A stretch of 64,000 nucleotides of DNA from Clostridiaceae bacterium (GCA_910575585.1 CAJTGF010000005.1:62001-126000); one strand, 5' to 3'; counted from the first letter of the stretch, positions 34,151 to 43,562 are shown. Numbers and translations: made by a program. Notes: generated from the sequence alone by a model not told the origin.

Positions 34151-34915
34151 ATGATTATGGAACATGAATTTCCGATTTTAGAGTACAGCACACAAAAGGA
34201 TGCCGTGATAAATCCCAAAAACAGCGGTGACCCATTTCCACGTCTTTGCCTGGTGGTGTTTTTTCAGGATGTATTGGATTCTTTTGTCAAAGAATACGGC
34301 GGTGAGATCATTGGCAACTATGTGTCGGAGATGAGGCGTTTTCCTGCCTACAGGCTGACTTACAAGGAGACAGAGATCTGTGTTGTCCAGGCTGTGGTGG
34401 GGTCCGGCTCCATCGCCATGATGACGGACTGGCTGTATGGAAGGGGCGTAGAGGTGGCGCTGTGCTGCGGCAGCTGCGGCGTCCTTGCCGAAATTCCGGC
34501 GGGGGATGTGATCATCCCTGTGAGGGCTTTGCGTGATGAGGGGGCTTCCTACAAGTATCTGCCGCCAAGCCGGTATGTGGAGCTGGACAAGCGGCCTGTT
34601 GAGGTATTTCGGCAGGTACTTAAGGAAAAGGGAATCCCTTATGTGGAGTGTACCACCTGGTCAACGGACGGCTTTTACCGGGAGACCAAGGACATGGTGG
34701 AACACAGGATCAGCCAGGGGTGCCAGGCTGTGGAGATGGAATGTTCCACCATGGCGGCTGTAGCAAGATTCCGGGGGAAACTATTTGGGCAGCTGCTGTA
34801 CAGCGGGGATATTCTGGTGGGAAATGAGGAGTATGACGACAGGAACTGGTTTGGGAACTTATCGGCAAGAGAGCGGATCTTTTGGATCACCCTGGAGGCC
34901 CTGGTAAGGATTTAG
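34151..34915 (+). CDS. Nucleoside phosphorylase family protein
   Basis: A 254-aa PNP/UDP-type phosphorylase, cleaving a nucleoside with phosphate to base and ribose-1-phosphate. Signatures include VVQAVVGSGSIAMMTDWLYG, VALCCGSCGVLAEIPAGDVI and the purine/uridine-site QGCQAVEMECSTMAAVA, in which Glu-Met-Glu binds ribose. ATG 34151 lies 9 bases after AGGAG; ATG 34157 is an alternative. The exact base specificity cannot be read. It is followed by a strong terminator and appears to stand alone. Confidence 0.85.
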   Translation: MIMEHEFPILEYSTQKDAVINPKNSGDPFPRLCLVVFFQDVLDSFVKEYGGEIIGNYVSEMRRFPAYRLTYKETEICVVQAVVGSGSIAMMTDWLYGRGVEVALCCGSCGVLAEIPAGDVIIPVRALRDEGASYKYLPPSRYVELDKRPVEVFRQVLKEKGIPYVECTTWSTDGFYRETKDMVEHRISQGCQAVEMECSTMAAVARFRGKLFGQLLYSGDILVGNEEYDDRNWFGNLSARERIFWITLEALVRI

Positions 34916-34947
34916 AGGAGATGTTTCCCATACATATAGTTTACATC

Positions 34948-34985
34948 GGGAGTCGGAACTTTCAAAAGTCCGACTCCGCTTTTTT
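34948..34985 (+). terminator. Terminator of the nucleoside phosphorylase gene
   Basis: A long stem, CGGGAGTCGGAACT against AGTCCGACTCCG with two bulges, a loop TTCAAA, then GCTTTTTTATTT. Confidence 0.85.
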
Positions 34986-34997
34986 ATTTAAGATTTT

Positions 34998-35048
34998 TCG
35001 TTACCGTTGACGAGGCGGGCAAGAAGATGCCCCCGTAAACGGTAACGA
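34998..35048. repeat. Inverted repeat TCGTTACCGTT / AACGGTAACGA
   Basis: An 11-base perfect inverted repeat (34998-35008 and 35038-35048) encloses a smaller GGGC/GCCC stem. T-runs flank both outer sides (preceding TTTT; following TTTTTC), so it can act as a second, bidirectional terminator. It could alternatively be an operator for the downstream promoter. Confidence 0.6.
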
Positions 35049-35086
35049 TTTTTCAAACACGCTCCAGAGTAATTTATTAGAAAAGC

Positions 35087-35115
35087 TTGTCAGCTTAAAA
35101 AAAATGACGTATACT
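35087..35115 (+). promoter_or_regulatory. Promoter of the radical SAM - rng operon
   Basis: TTGTCA (35087-35092), 17 bases and TATACT (35110-35115), 45 bases before the radical SAM gene. Confidence 0.72.
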
Positions 35116-35160
35116 TATCCAGAATGGAAACCTTAAAAAATCAAGCAAAAAGGAACGAAA

Positions 35161-37029
35161 ATGAGAAAATTAGCATTAAATGATGAAATACTTTTATCCG
35201 TCCAACAACCCGCCCGCTACATCGGCGGCGAGGTAAATATGGTAGTCAAAGATCCGTCCCAGGTGGACATCCGCTTCTGTATGTGTTTCCCTGACGTATA
35301 CGAGATCGGCATGTCCCACTTAGGGATTCAGATCCTTTACGACATGTTCAACCGCAGAGAAGACACCTACTGCGAACGTGTCTACTCCCCATGGACGGAT
35401 CTTGACAAAGTGATGCGGCAGGAGCAGATCCCGCTTTTTGCCCTGGAATCCCAGGACCCGGTGAAAGATTTTGACTTTCTGGGGATCACTCTGCAGTACG
35501 AGATGTGCTACACCAACATCCTGCAGATCCTGGATCTCAGCCAGATTCCCCTGCACAGCCGGGAGCGGGGGGAAGAAGACCCCATTGTCATAGGCGGAGG
35601 CCCCTGCGCCTACAATCCGGAGCCTTTGGCGGAATTTTTCGATCTGTTTTACATCGGAGAAGGGGAGACGGTTTACGGACAATTGTTGGATGCCTACAAA
35701 GAGAACAAGAAAAACGGCCGAAACCGCCTTGCCTTTCTCCAGGCGGCTGCTCAGATCCCAGGCATCTATGTTCCCGCCTTCTACGACGTAACCTATAAAG
35801 AAGACGGGACCATAGACCGTTTTAAACCCAACAATCCCTGCGCTAAAGAAAAGGTTACGAAAGAACTGGTTGTGGATATGGACCAGGTACCCTACATTGA
35901 AAAGCCCTTAGTCCCATTCCAAAAGGTTACCCAGGACAGGGTCGTCCTGGAGATCCAAAGGGGATGTATCCGGGGATGCCGGTTCTGCCAGGCCGGCAAT
36001 GTGTACCGGCCATTGCGGGAACGCAGCGTGGAATACTTAAAAGAAAGCGCCAAAAAGCTTTTGGATCATACGGGCCACGAGGAGATCTCCCTAAGCTCCC
36101 TAAGCTCCAGCGATTACACGGATCTTCCGGAACTGGTCAATTTCCTCATAGACCAGTGCAGCTCCAGAGGAATCAATATCTCCCTGCCGTCCCTGCGCAT
36201 TGACGCCTTTTCCCTGGACGTCATGAGCAAAGTCCAGGATGTTAAAAAAAGCAGCCTGACCTTTGCCCCGGAAGCCGGATCACAAAGGCTTCGTGACGTG
36301 ATCAACAAAGGGCTTACGGAAGACGTGATCCTTTCCGGTGCCACAGAGGCGTTTAAAGGCGGCTGGAACCGGGTAAAGCTTTACTTTATGCTGGGACTTC
36401 CCACAGAGGAGAAAGAAGACATGGAGGGCATCGCCCTTTTGTCGGAGAAGATAGCCGAGGCTTACTATGACACGGTGCCTAAAGAGCAGCGCCATGGAAA
36501 GGCGCAGATCGTAGCCAGTTCCTCCTTCTTTGTGCCGAAACCATTTACCCCCTTCCAATGGGCCAGGATGTGTACCAAGGAAGAATTTCTGGAGCGGGCT
36601 TACCTTGTGAAAAACAAGTTCCGGGAGATGAAGAATTTTAAGAGCCTGAAATACAACTGGCACGAGGCCGATGTGACGGTTCTGGAGGGAGTCCTTGCCA
36701 GAGGCGACAGAAAAGTGGCCTCTGTAGTGGAGGCTGCCTACAAAAACGGAGCGTTGTTTGACTCCTGGTCAGAACACTTCGACAACTCCCTTTGGGACAA
36801 AGCCTTTCAAGACTGCGACATCGACCCGGATTTTTACACGGTGAGAGAGCGGCAGATAGACGAAGTGTTCCCATGGGACTTTATTGACGCCGGGGTGTCA
36901 AAAGAATTTTTAAAACGAGAGTGGTTATTGGCCCTTGAAGGAAAGGTGACGCCCAACTGCCGCCAGAGATGTTCCGGCTGCGGAGCAAAAGTCTTCAAAG
37001 GAGGTGTCTGCTATGAAGATAAGGATTAA
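35161..37029 (+). CDS. TIGR03960-family B12-binding radical SAM protein
   Basis: A 622-aa protein. The N-terminal third has a cobalamin-binding-like Rossmann region (DIRFCMCFPDVYEIGMSHLG). The radical SAM core carries the [4Fe-4S] motif Cys269-x3-Cys273-x2-Cys276 in RGCIRGCRFCQAG, and later LTFAPEAGSQRLRDVINKGL. The C-terminus adds a second Cys cluster (NCRQRCSGCGAKVF). This family is almost always found beside the TIGR03936 protein and RNase E/G, exactly as here. The reaction is unproven; the context suggests RNA or ribosome modification. AAAGGAACG precedes the ATG. Confidence 0.9.
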   Translation: MRKLALNDEILLSVQQPARYIGGEVNMVVKDPSQVDIRFCMCFPDVYEIGMSHLGIQILYDMFNRREDTYCERVYSPWTDLDKVMRQEQIPLFALESQDPVKDFDFLGITLQYEMCYTNILQILDLSQIPLHSRERGEEDPIVIGGGPCAYNPEPLAEFFDLFYIGEGETVYGQLLDAYKENKKNGRNRLAFLQAAAQIPGIYVPAFYDVTYKEDGTIDRFKPNNPCAKEKVTKELVVDMDQVPYIEKPLVPFQKVTQDRVVLEIQRGCIRGCRFCQAGNVYRPLRERSVEYLKESAKKLLDHTGHEEISLSSLSSSDYTDLPELVNFLIDQCSSRGINISLPSLRIDAFSLDVMSKVQDVKKSSLTFAPEAGSQRLRDVINKGLTEDVILSGATEAFKGGWNRVKLYFMLGLPTEEKEDMEGIALLSEKIAEAYYDTVPKEQRHGKAQIVASSSFFVPKPFTPFQWARMCTKEEFLERAYLVKNKFREMKNFKSLKYNWHEADVTVLEGVLARGDRKVASVVEAAYKNGALFDSWSEHFDNSLWDKAFQDCDIDPDFYTVRERQIDEVFPWDFIDAGVSKEFLKREWLLALEGKVTPNCRQRCSGCGAKVFKGGVCYEDKD

Positions 37030-37726
37030 ATTTTCCAAACAGGGCTATATGAAATTTGTGGGCCATCTGGATATCATGCGGTATTTCCAGAAAGCCATGC
37101 GGCGGGGCAAGATAAACATCCGCTACAGCGAAGGCTTCAGCCCCCACCAGATCATGTCCTTTGCAGCGCCCCTTGGCGTGGGGATCACCAGCAACGGAGA
37201 GTATCTGGATATTGAAGTAACTGATCAAGATACCCCATCTTTCACCTCCCAGACCATGACAAAAAGCCTTAACCAGGTCATGGTGGAAGGTATACAGATA
37301 CTCAGCTGCCGAAAACTGCCGGATACCAGCAAAAACGCCATGTCCATCGTCTGCGCCGCCGACTATACCTTAAGATTTCGGGAGCGCGCGATCCTCGAGG
37401 ATCTGGAAATGTTCTTTGAAAAGCTTTCGGCATTTTACAGTCAGGACCAGATCATGATCACCAAAAAAACGAAGCGGAGCCAGCGAAAACTGGATCTAAA
37501 ACCTCTGATCTACCACCTTGAGCGCCGCGGCAATGCCGTGTTCATGCAGGTCAGCGCAGGCAGCGGGGACAACATCAAACCGGAACTGGTGATGGAGTCC
37601 TTTTATGAGTCACAGAATTGGGAGTATCCGCCCTTTGGGTTTTTGATCCAGAGAGAAGAGGTCTATGGTCACGACCAGGCGGGAAACAAAATCCCTTTGG
37701 AGGAGTTTGGAGAAAATATTGAATAA
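37013..37726 (+). CDS. TIGR03936-family radical SAM-associated protein (DUF2344)
   Basis: A 237-aa protein. ATG 37013 lies 7 bases after AAAGGAGGT and inside the previous gene, giving a 17-base overlap. It opens with the family signature MKIRIKFSKQGYMKFVGHLD and RYFQKAMRR, then YSEGFSPHQIMSFAAPLGVG. In other genomes it is fused to or paired with the TIGR03960 radical SAM protein and probably acts as its partner. Molecular role unknown. Its stop overlaps the start of rng. Confidence 0.9.
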   Translation: MKIRIKFSKQGYMKFVGHLDIMRYFQKAMRRGKINIRYSEGFSPHQIMSFAAPLGVGITSNGEYLDIEVTDQDTPSFTSQTMTKSLNQVMVEGIQILSCRKLPDTSKNAMSIVCAADYTLRFRERAILEDLEMFFEKLSAFYSQDQIMITKKTKRSQRKLDLKPLIYHLERRGNAVFMQVSAGSGDNIKPELVMESFYESQNWEYPPFGFLIQREEVYGHDQAGNKIPLEEFGENIE

Positions 37727-38915
37727 GATCATCATCACCCGGATGGACGGCCAGATCCTGACAGCCCTTATGAACGGCAAACGAGCGGCGCAGCTGAATC
37801 TGGAGGAGGAAGAAACCTCCATCCTGGGCAACATTTATATAGGAAAAGTTAAAAATATCGCCCAAAATATCAGTTCGGCCTTTGTTGACCTTGGCGGCGG
37901 CCAGATGGCTTATTACAGTTTGACGGAAAATAAACGCCATCTGTTTACGAACCAGGATTCCTCGTGCCGCCCTCTGCGCCCCGGCGATGACATCGTGGTC
38001 CAGGTCAGCAAAGACGCCATAAAGACCAAGGATCCGGTGGTCACCGGCTGCATCAGCTTTACAGGACGTTACTGCGTCCTTACCACAGGCAGACCGCGTC
38101 TGGGCTTTTCCTCCAAGATCACCGACGTATCCTGGAAGACCCAGGCCCGCCAGATCCTGTCGGAGGAAAAGGACGAGGAGCTGGGCATCATCGTGCGGAC
38201 CAACGCCCAGTCGGTTCCTGTGGAGGAATTATTAAAGGAACTTGGACAGCTGAAAGACCAGTATGGCAAGCTTATGGCCCAGGTGTCTTACCGCACCAGC
38301 GGCACATTGCTTTACGAGGCGCCGCCCTCCTACATCTGCAGCCTGCGGGATACGTACCGGGAAGCCATGGAGGAGATCGTTACCGATGAGGAGGACATTT
38401 TCTGCAGGATACAGGAGTACTTAAAGATCCATCAGCCCCAGGACCTTTTCCGGGCGCGGTTTTATCAGGATCCCCTCCTTTCCCTGAAAAATTTGTATTC
38501 TTTGGACAAAGCCATGGAGGACGCCCTGGCCAAACGGGTGTGGCTGCGATCCGGGGGATACCTGGTCATTGAGCCTACGGAGGCCATGACCGTCATCGAC
38601 GTAAACAGCGGAAAGTACGCAGGCAAAAAGACACTGCAGGAGACCATACGCAAGATCAATCTGGAAGCTGCCGTGGAGATCGCCCTCCAGCTGCGGCTGC
38701 GCAACCTTTCCGGCATTATCCTCATAGACTTTATCGATATGGAGTGTCAGGAACACCAAAAGGAACTGATGGATCTTTTGGCCTCTTGCTGCGCAAAAGA
38801 CCCGGTGCAGACCACGGTGGTGGACATGACCAGGCTGGGGCTGGTGGAAGTGACCAGAAAAAAAATACGGAAGCCATTACGGGAACAGATACAAAAAGGA
38901 GATAAGACAAAATGA
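37719..38915 (+). CDS. rng: Ribonuclease E/G family protein
   Basis: A 398-aa RNase G-type endonuclease. The likely start is TTG 37719 behind TTGGAG and overlapping the previous stop; ATG 37743 is the alternative. It begins with an S1-like domain (GNIYIGKVKNIAQNISSAFV), followed by the FARFYQDP-like segment and the catalytic metal Asp294 (VIDVNSGKYAG) and Asp337 (IILIDFIDM). It lacks the Zn-link and long tail of RNase E, as expected in Clostridia. It processes rRNA and degrades mRNA. Third gene of the conserved radical SAM operon. Confidence 0.9.
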   Translation: MNKIIITRMDGQILTALMNGKRAAQLNLEEEETSILGNIYIGKVKNIAQNISSAFVDLGGGQMAYYSLTENKRHLFTNQDSSCRPLRPGDDIVVQVSKDAIKTKDPVVTGCISFTGRYCVLTTGRPRLGFSSKITDVSWKTQARQILSEEKDEELGIIVRTNAQSVPVEELLKELGQLKDQYGKLMAQVSYRTSGTLLYEAPPSYICSLRDTYREAMEEIVTDEEDIFCRIQEYLKIHQPQDLFRARFYQDPLLSLKNLYSLDKAMEDALAKRVWLRSGGYLVIEPTEAMTVIDVNSGKYAGKKTLQETIRKINLEAAVEIALQLRLRNLSGIILIDFIDMECQEHQKELMDLLASCCAKDPVQTTVVDMTRLGLVEVTRKKIRKPLREQIQKGDKTK

Positions 38916-40267
38916 AGATCATTATTGTAGGCTGCGGTAAGGTGGGCATGACCCTGGCCGAGGAGCTGAATCATGAGGAACACGACATCACCATCATTGA
39001 CCAGGACTCCGCAGTGGTGGACAAGGCCACCCAGAGTCTGGACGTTATGGGCGTAGTAGGCAACGGCGCCGTGTTCCAGGTGCAGTCTGAGGCCGGGATC
39101 AAGGAGGCGGACCTGCTGATCGCCACCACCACCTCCGACGAGCTGAACATGCTGTGCTGCCTCATCGCCAAAAAAGCCGGAAACTGCCATACGATCGCCA
39201 GGATCCGAAAGCCCGAGTACTCGGCGGAGATCAGTTTTCTGCGGGAGGAACTAAACCTGTCCATGGCCATTAACCCGGATTTCGCCGCGGCCATGGAGAT
39301 CTCCAGGCTCCTTAAATTCCCCTCCGCCATTAAGATCGACACCTTTGCCAAAGGGCGGGTGGAGATCATGAAGTTCCAGATCCCCTCCGGGTCCGTACTC
39401 CATGATATGAAGGTTCTGGAAGTAAATTCCAGGTTAAAGTGCAGCGTCCTTTTCTGCGCCGTGGAGCGGGGCATCGAGGTGGTCATACCAAACGGTAATT
39501 TTGTGTTAAAATCCGGGGACAAAGTGTCTTTCGTGGCGCCGCCCATTGCGTCCATGCGCTTTTTTAAGGCCGTGGGCATTGAAAATAACAGCATAAAAAG
39601 CGTTATGCTCATTGGCGGCGGCAGGATTACATACTACCTGGCAAAGATGCTGGAGGACGCCCCCATTAAGTTAAAGATCGTGGAGCAGGATCTGGACCGG
39701 TGCAATCAGCTTAGCGACGAGCTGCCGGGCGTCATGATCATCAATGGAGACGGCTCGGACCAGCAGCTGCTTTTGGAGGAAGGGCTGCGCCAGACCGAGG
39801 CGTTTGCCGCCCTTACAGGCTTTGACGAGGAGAACATCATGCTCTCCCTTTACGCGGCCAGCCAGTCCAGGGCAAAGCTGATCACCAAAGTAAACCGGAC
39901 CACCTTTGAAAGCGTGGTAAACGACATGAACTTAGGCAGCGTCATCTACCCGAAGCTGATTACGGCGGACACCATTTTACAGTATGTAAGGGCCATGCAG
40001 AACTCCCTGGGCAGCAATGTGGAGACCCTTTATAAGATCGTGGCCGACAAGGCGGAGGCCCTGGAGTTCCGGGTGGGAGAGGATGCCCCTATGGTGGGAA
40101 TCCCCTTAGAAAAGCTGTCCCTAAAGCCTAACCTTTTGGTGGCCTGCATCAACCGCTACGGCCGCATCATCACCCCCCGGGGCAAAGATGCCATTGAGAT
40201 CGGAGACACGGTGATCATCGTCACCACCAACACGGGGCTTAAGGATCTAAAAGACATTTTGAGGTAG
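38912..40267 (+). CDS. trkA: Trk potassium uptake regulatory protein TrkA
   Basis: A 451-aa peripheral protein that gates TrkH in response to nucleotides. Two tandem RCK units are visible: an N-lobe with IIVGCGKVGMTLAEEL (glycine-rich NAD/ATP site) followed by an RCK_C region, and a second with SVMLIGGGRITYYLAKMLED, plus a second RCK_C at the end (GIPLEKLSLKPNLLVACINR). Both glycine motifs are present. Its ATG overlaps the rng stop by 4 bases (ATGA). trkH follows 8 bases later. Confidence 0.95.
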   Translation: MKIIIVGCGKVGMTLAEELNHEEHDITIIDQDSAVVDKATQSLDVMGVVGNGAVFQVQSEAGIKEADLLIATTTSDELNMLCCLIAKKAGNCHTIARIRKPEYSAEISFLREELNLSMAINPDFAAAMEISRLLKFPSAIKIDTFAKGRVEIMKFQIPSGSVLHDMKVLEVNSRLKCSVLFCAVERGIEVVIPNGNFVLKSGDKVSFVAPPIASMRFFKAVGIENNSIKSVMLIGGGRITYYLAKMLEDAPIKLKIVEQDLDRCNQLSDELPGVMIINGDGSDQQLLLEEGLRQTEAFAALTGFDEENIMLSLYAASQSRAKLITKVNRTTFESVVNDMNLGSVIYPKLITADTILQYVRAMQNSLGSNVETLYKIVADKAEALEFRVGEDAPMVGIPLEKLSLKPNLLVACINRYGRIITPRGKDAIEIGDTVIIVTTNTGLKDLKDILR

Positions 40268-40275
40268 AGAACGTT

Positions 40276-41724
40276 ATGAATATCGGGATTATCTTCTATT
40301 TTTTAGGGTGGGTGTTAAATATTGAGGCGGTCCTCATGCTCCTTCCCTGTGCCGTGGCCCTGATCTACGGCGACGGACAGCTTAAATTTTTCCTTATGGT
40401 CATGGCCATGTGCCTTGTCATCGGCTGGGCCACCACCCACAGGCGTCCTAAGAACACGGTCTTTTACGCCAGGGAGGGCTTTGTAGCCGTAGCTCTGATC
40501 TGGGTTGTGCTCAGCTTTTTCGGCGCCCTGCCTTTCTGGATCAGCGGCCAGATCCCCTCCCTTGCGGACGCGCTGTTTGAGACTATCTCCGGGTTTACCA
40601 CCACAGGGGCCAGCATCCTGGACAATGTAGAGGGCTTATCCCAGTCCATGCTCATGTGGAGGAGCTTTACCCACTGGGTCGGGGGCATGGGTGTGCTGGT
40701 GTTTATGCTGGCCATCCTGCCTTTGGCCGGCGGAGGTTACGCCATGCACATCATGAGGGCGGAAAGCCCGGGACCTTCCGTGGGAAAGCTGACGCCTAAG
40801 ATCAAGACCACAGCCAAGATCCTGTATCTGATCTATCTGGTCATGACCCTGATCCAGGTGATCCTGCTCCTTGCCGGCGGCATGCCCCTTTTTGACTCTC
40901 TGGCCACCAGCTTTGGCACGGCGGGAACCGGAGGCTTCGGGATCAAAAACAGCAGCATCGCCTACTATGACAGTTATTACCTCCAGGGCGTGGTCACCGT
41001 GTTCATGATCCTGTTCGGGGTAAATTTTAATGTATACTACCTGTTTTCGGTGAAACGGTTCAAAGACGCCTTTGCCTGCGAGGAAGCCAGGACATACCTT
41101 GGGATCATCGCGGTCACGGTGGCCCTTATCACCCTGAATATCCGGGGAAGCTTTGCCAATGTGTTCCAGGCTTTTCACCACGCTGCTTTCCAGGTAGGGT
41201 CCATCATCACCACCACCGGCTTTTCCACGGTGGATTTTGATCTGTGGCCCCAGTTTTCCAAGACGATCCTCATCGGGCTTATGTTCGTGGGGGCCTGCGC
41301 CGGCAGCACCGGCGGCGGCATGAAGGTGTCCAGGATCATTATCTGGTTTAAGTCCGTCAGGAACGAGCTTTTGGCCCTGGTCCACCCAAGAAGCGTAAGA
41401 GTGCTGAGACTGGAGAAAAAATCCCAGGACGCAGGGGTCATCCGGTCTGTAAATAACTATTTTATCGCCTACTTTATTATTTTCGCGGCCTCGGTCCTGG
41501 TGGTGAGCCTGGATAACCTTGACTTTACCTCCTGCTTTACCGCCGTGGCGGCCACTTTCAACAATATCGGCCCCGGCATGGGGGCAGTAGGTCCCACGTG
41601 CAATTTCTCCCAGCTGTCGGATCTGTCAAAATTTGTCCTTATGTTTGACATGCTGGCCGGAAGGCTGGAGATCTTTCCCATGCTGATCCTCTTTTCCCCG
41701 GCTACCTGGAGAAAAGGGTGGTAA
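40276..41724 (+). CDS. trkH: Trk potassium uptake channel protein TrkH
   Basis: A 482-aa membrane channel for K+ (or Na+-coupled K+) uptake. Four pore-loop repeats with selectivity glycines are seen: ISGFTTTGASIL, GTAGTGGFGIKNSS, ITTTGFSTVDFD and FNNIGPGMGAVGP. Each M-P-M repeat is accompanied by hydrophobic helices, for about 10-12 membrane segments. It is paired with trkA. No other potassium genes are nearby. Confidence 0.95.
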   Translation: MNIGIIFYFLGWVLNIEAVLMLLPCAVALIYGDGQLKFFLMVMAMCLVIGWATTHRRPKNTVFYAREGFVAVALIWVVLSFFGALPFWISGQIPSLADALFETISGFTTTGASILDNVEGLSQSMLMWRSFTHWVGGMGVLVFMLAILPLAGGGYAMHIMRAESPGPSVGKLTPKIKTTAKILYLIYLVMTLIQVILLLAGGMPLFDSLATSFGTAGTGGFGIKNSSIAYYDSYYLQGVVTVFMILFGVNFNVYYLFSVKRFKDAFACEEARTYLGIIAVTVALITLNIRGSFANVFQAFHHAAFQVGSIITTTGFSTVDFDLWPQFSKTILIGLMFVGACAGSTGGGMKVSRIIIWFKSVRNELLALVHPRSVRVLRLEKKSQDAGVIRSVNNYFIAYFIIFAASVLVVSLDNLDFTSCFTAVAATFNNIGPGMGAVGPTCNFSQLSDLSKFVLMFDMLAGRLEIFPMLILFSPATWRKGW

Positions 41725-41761
41725 TCGAAAGCTGAAATATTTTACAAAAGTGTTAAATCTA

Positions 41762-41790
41762 TTGCTTTTTTATACAAAAAGTATTAATAT
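41762..41790 (+). promoter_or_regulatory. Promoter of the bactofilin - P60 pair
   Basis: TTGCTT (41762-41767), a 17-base AT-rich spacer and TAATAT (41785-41790), about 65 bases before the bactofilin gene. Confidence 0.5.
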
Positions 41791-41856
41791 ACAAAAGAGA
41801 TGAAGGGGCTGTGAGGCGCAGTCCCCCTTGAAATATCGCATGCGGGGAGGATAATT

Positions 41857-42405
41857 ATGTTTGGATCAAAGAAAAAGAGCGATACCATCAATACAAGTAT
41901 GATCAACACCATCATCGGCCACAATTCCAGGATCGAGGGTGTTTTGACGGCATCGGAGTCCACCAGGATCGATGGTGTCCTGGAGGGAAAGATCATGTCG
42001 GAAAGTTCGGTCATTGTGGGGGAGACCGGCGAGGTGGTGGGAGATATCACCGCTGTGGAGATCTTAGTGGCAGGCATTGTGTACGGCAACCTGCTGGCCA
42101 GGGAGCGCATTGAGATGACCTCCACCGGCCGGGTGCTGGGCGACCTTATCACCAAGACCCTGGTGATCGACGAGGGCGCTTCCTTTAAGGGAAACTGTAC
42201 CATGGAAGTAGCCGGGGAGGAGAAGATGATCGCTCCAGCCAATATGGACAGCGCGCCTATGGCGCAGGCGCAGGCTGCCGCGGCCCTGGAAGAGCAGGAA
42301 GAGCCGCCTAAGCAAAACCATGGAAAAGAGCGGTCAGGCCGCGGCAAAAAGGACGAGGGCCGCGGCAAACACGAGGCGGACAGCCAGGAAGAAGAGGATG
42401 CCTGA
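41857..42405 (+). CDS. Bactofilin (polymer-forming cytoskeletal protein)
   Basis: A 182-aa bactofilin. The central region (about 25-115) is the DUF583 beta-helix with regularly spaced Val/Ile/Gly (IEGVLTASESTRIDGVLEGK, GEVVGDITAVEILVAGIVYG). Short N- and long C-terminal tails flank it; the tail is Glu/Lys/Gly-rich. Bactofilins self-assemble without nucleotide and localise wall enzymes. The next gene, 32 bases downstream, encodes a membrane-anchored NlpC/P60 protein, which suggests the filament positions this hydrolase. Confidence 0.9.
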   Translation: MFGSKKKSDTINTSMINTIIGHNSRIEGVLTASESTRIDGVLEGKIMSESSVIVGETGEVVGDITAVEILVAGIVYGNLLARERIEMTSTGRVLGDLITKTLVIDEGASFKGNCTMEVAGEEKMIAPANMDSAPMAQAQAAAALEEQEEPPKQNHGKERSGRGKKDEGRGKHEADSQEEEDA

Positions 42406-42437
42406 ACGTTGTCCGGAAGGGAGTGATGTTTTTTTAG

Positions 42438-43514
42438 ATGAAGTGGAAACGATTTAAGAAGGAGCGCATTTCCCTTAACTATACGGTCATGCTGCTTCCT
42501 CATTCCCAGAAAAACCCCATACATTTTAAGACGCCGGTGTGGACCTTCGGATTGATCTTTTTGGCCATTCTGGTGCTTTCCGGCACGTGCTTATTTTTCG
42601 CCGGATCCAGGGCGCAGCTGGAAGTGGTGAGGCAGGAAAAAGAGCAGCTGGAAATGGAAAAGGAGAATCTGGAGCAGGAATGGCAGCTCCTTGCCGCCCA
42701 AAAGCAGATGGCGGACGAGGAAAATGAATCCCTGCGCCAGGCCCGAACCGTCCAGGAACAGAAGTTAAAGGAGCTGGAGCAGAGAACCAGAGACACCATC
42801 ACCGAGCTGAAGGAGCTGGTGGAGCGTGAGGACCAGATCCGCCAGGAGCTTGGCCTGGAGGAATCCCAGGAGGAAACCGAAAGCCAAAGCGGGGAGGAAG
42901 ACAGCCAGCCGGCCGAAATGCTCTCAGAAGGAGAACAGACCGGCAGTGCCCAGCAAGAGGACGCCCAGCTTATGGAAGCTGTCCCCACCTTCAGCCACAC
43001 AGCCCGCACCATGAGTTTTTCCTCCATCCAGTCGGAGTTAAGCTACTTACAGAACAGCCTTTCGGAGGTATCCGGCCAGTATGACCACTACTTAACCACC
43101 ATTGAAGAGAAAAAGGCGGCAGCGGCAGCAGAGGTTGCCAGAAAAAAAGCGCTGCGCCAGACCATTGTTTCCGACGCCCTCCAGTTTGTGGGAAACGCCT
43201 ACGTCTACGGAGGCAACGATCCCTACACAGGGGTGGACTGCTCCGGGTTCACTAAATATGTTTTGGGGCATACGGCCGGAGTCTATCTCAACCGCACGGC
43301 GGCGTCCCAGTCCGCCCAAGGGCGGGCAGTGTCGGCCCAGGAGGCCAGACCCGGCGATCTTGTGTTTTACAGCAGCGGAGGCTCCATTGACCATGTGGCC
43401 ATCTATATGGGCGACGGAAAGATCGTCCACGCGTCCAACTCCCAGGTGGGCATCATAACCTCGGATATGTATTACCGGACGCCTGCCAAGATCGTCAATG
43501 TGCTTGGGGATTAA
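42438..43514 (+). CDS. Membrane-anchored coiled-coil NlpC/P60 peptidase
   Basis: A 358-aa envelope protein. A basic N-terminus precedes one membrane helix at about residues 34-55 (TFGLIFLAILVLSGTCLFFA). A long Glu/Gln-rich coiled coil spans about 57-145, then an acidic linker and a second coiled coil (SIQSELSYLQNSLSEVSGQY). The C-terminal NlpC/P60 domain has catalytic Cys268 (GVDCSGF), His in IDHVAIYMG, and a third polar residue near IVHAS. It should cut peptidoglycan stem peptides outside the membrane. The plan resembles the M23-type proteins found next to bactofilins elsewhere, but with P60 replacing M23. Confidence 0.88.
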   Translation: MKWKRFKKERISLNYTVMLLPHSQKNPIHFKTPVWTFGLIFLAILVLSGTCLFFAGSRAQLEVVRQEKEQLEMEKENLEQEWQLLAAQKQMADEENESLRQARTVQEQKLKELEQRTRDTITELKELVEREDQIRQELGLEESQEETESQSGEEDSQPAEMLSEGEQTGSAQQEDAQLMEAVPTFSHTARTMSFSSIQSELSYLQNSLSEVSGQYDHYLTTIEEKKAAAAAEVARKKALRQTIVSDALQFVGNAYVYGGNDPYTGVDCSGFTKYVLGHTAGVYLNRTAASQSAQGRAVSAQEARPGDLVFYSSGGSIDHVAIYMGDGKIVHASNSQVGIITSDMYYRTPAKIVNVLGD

Positions 43515-43562
43515 TTGGCTGCTAAAGGGTTCATTTCTGGCTGAAATTCCGGAAAAATATGG

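Noticed and set aside
33962-34165. Minus-strand 67-codon frame predicting two membrane helices between the flavin reductase and phosphorylase genes
   Set aside because: It overlaps the ends of both flanking genes, has no ribosome site, and its hydrophobicity follows from A-rich plus-strand sequence.
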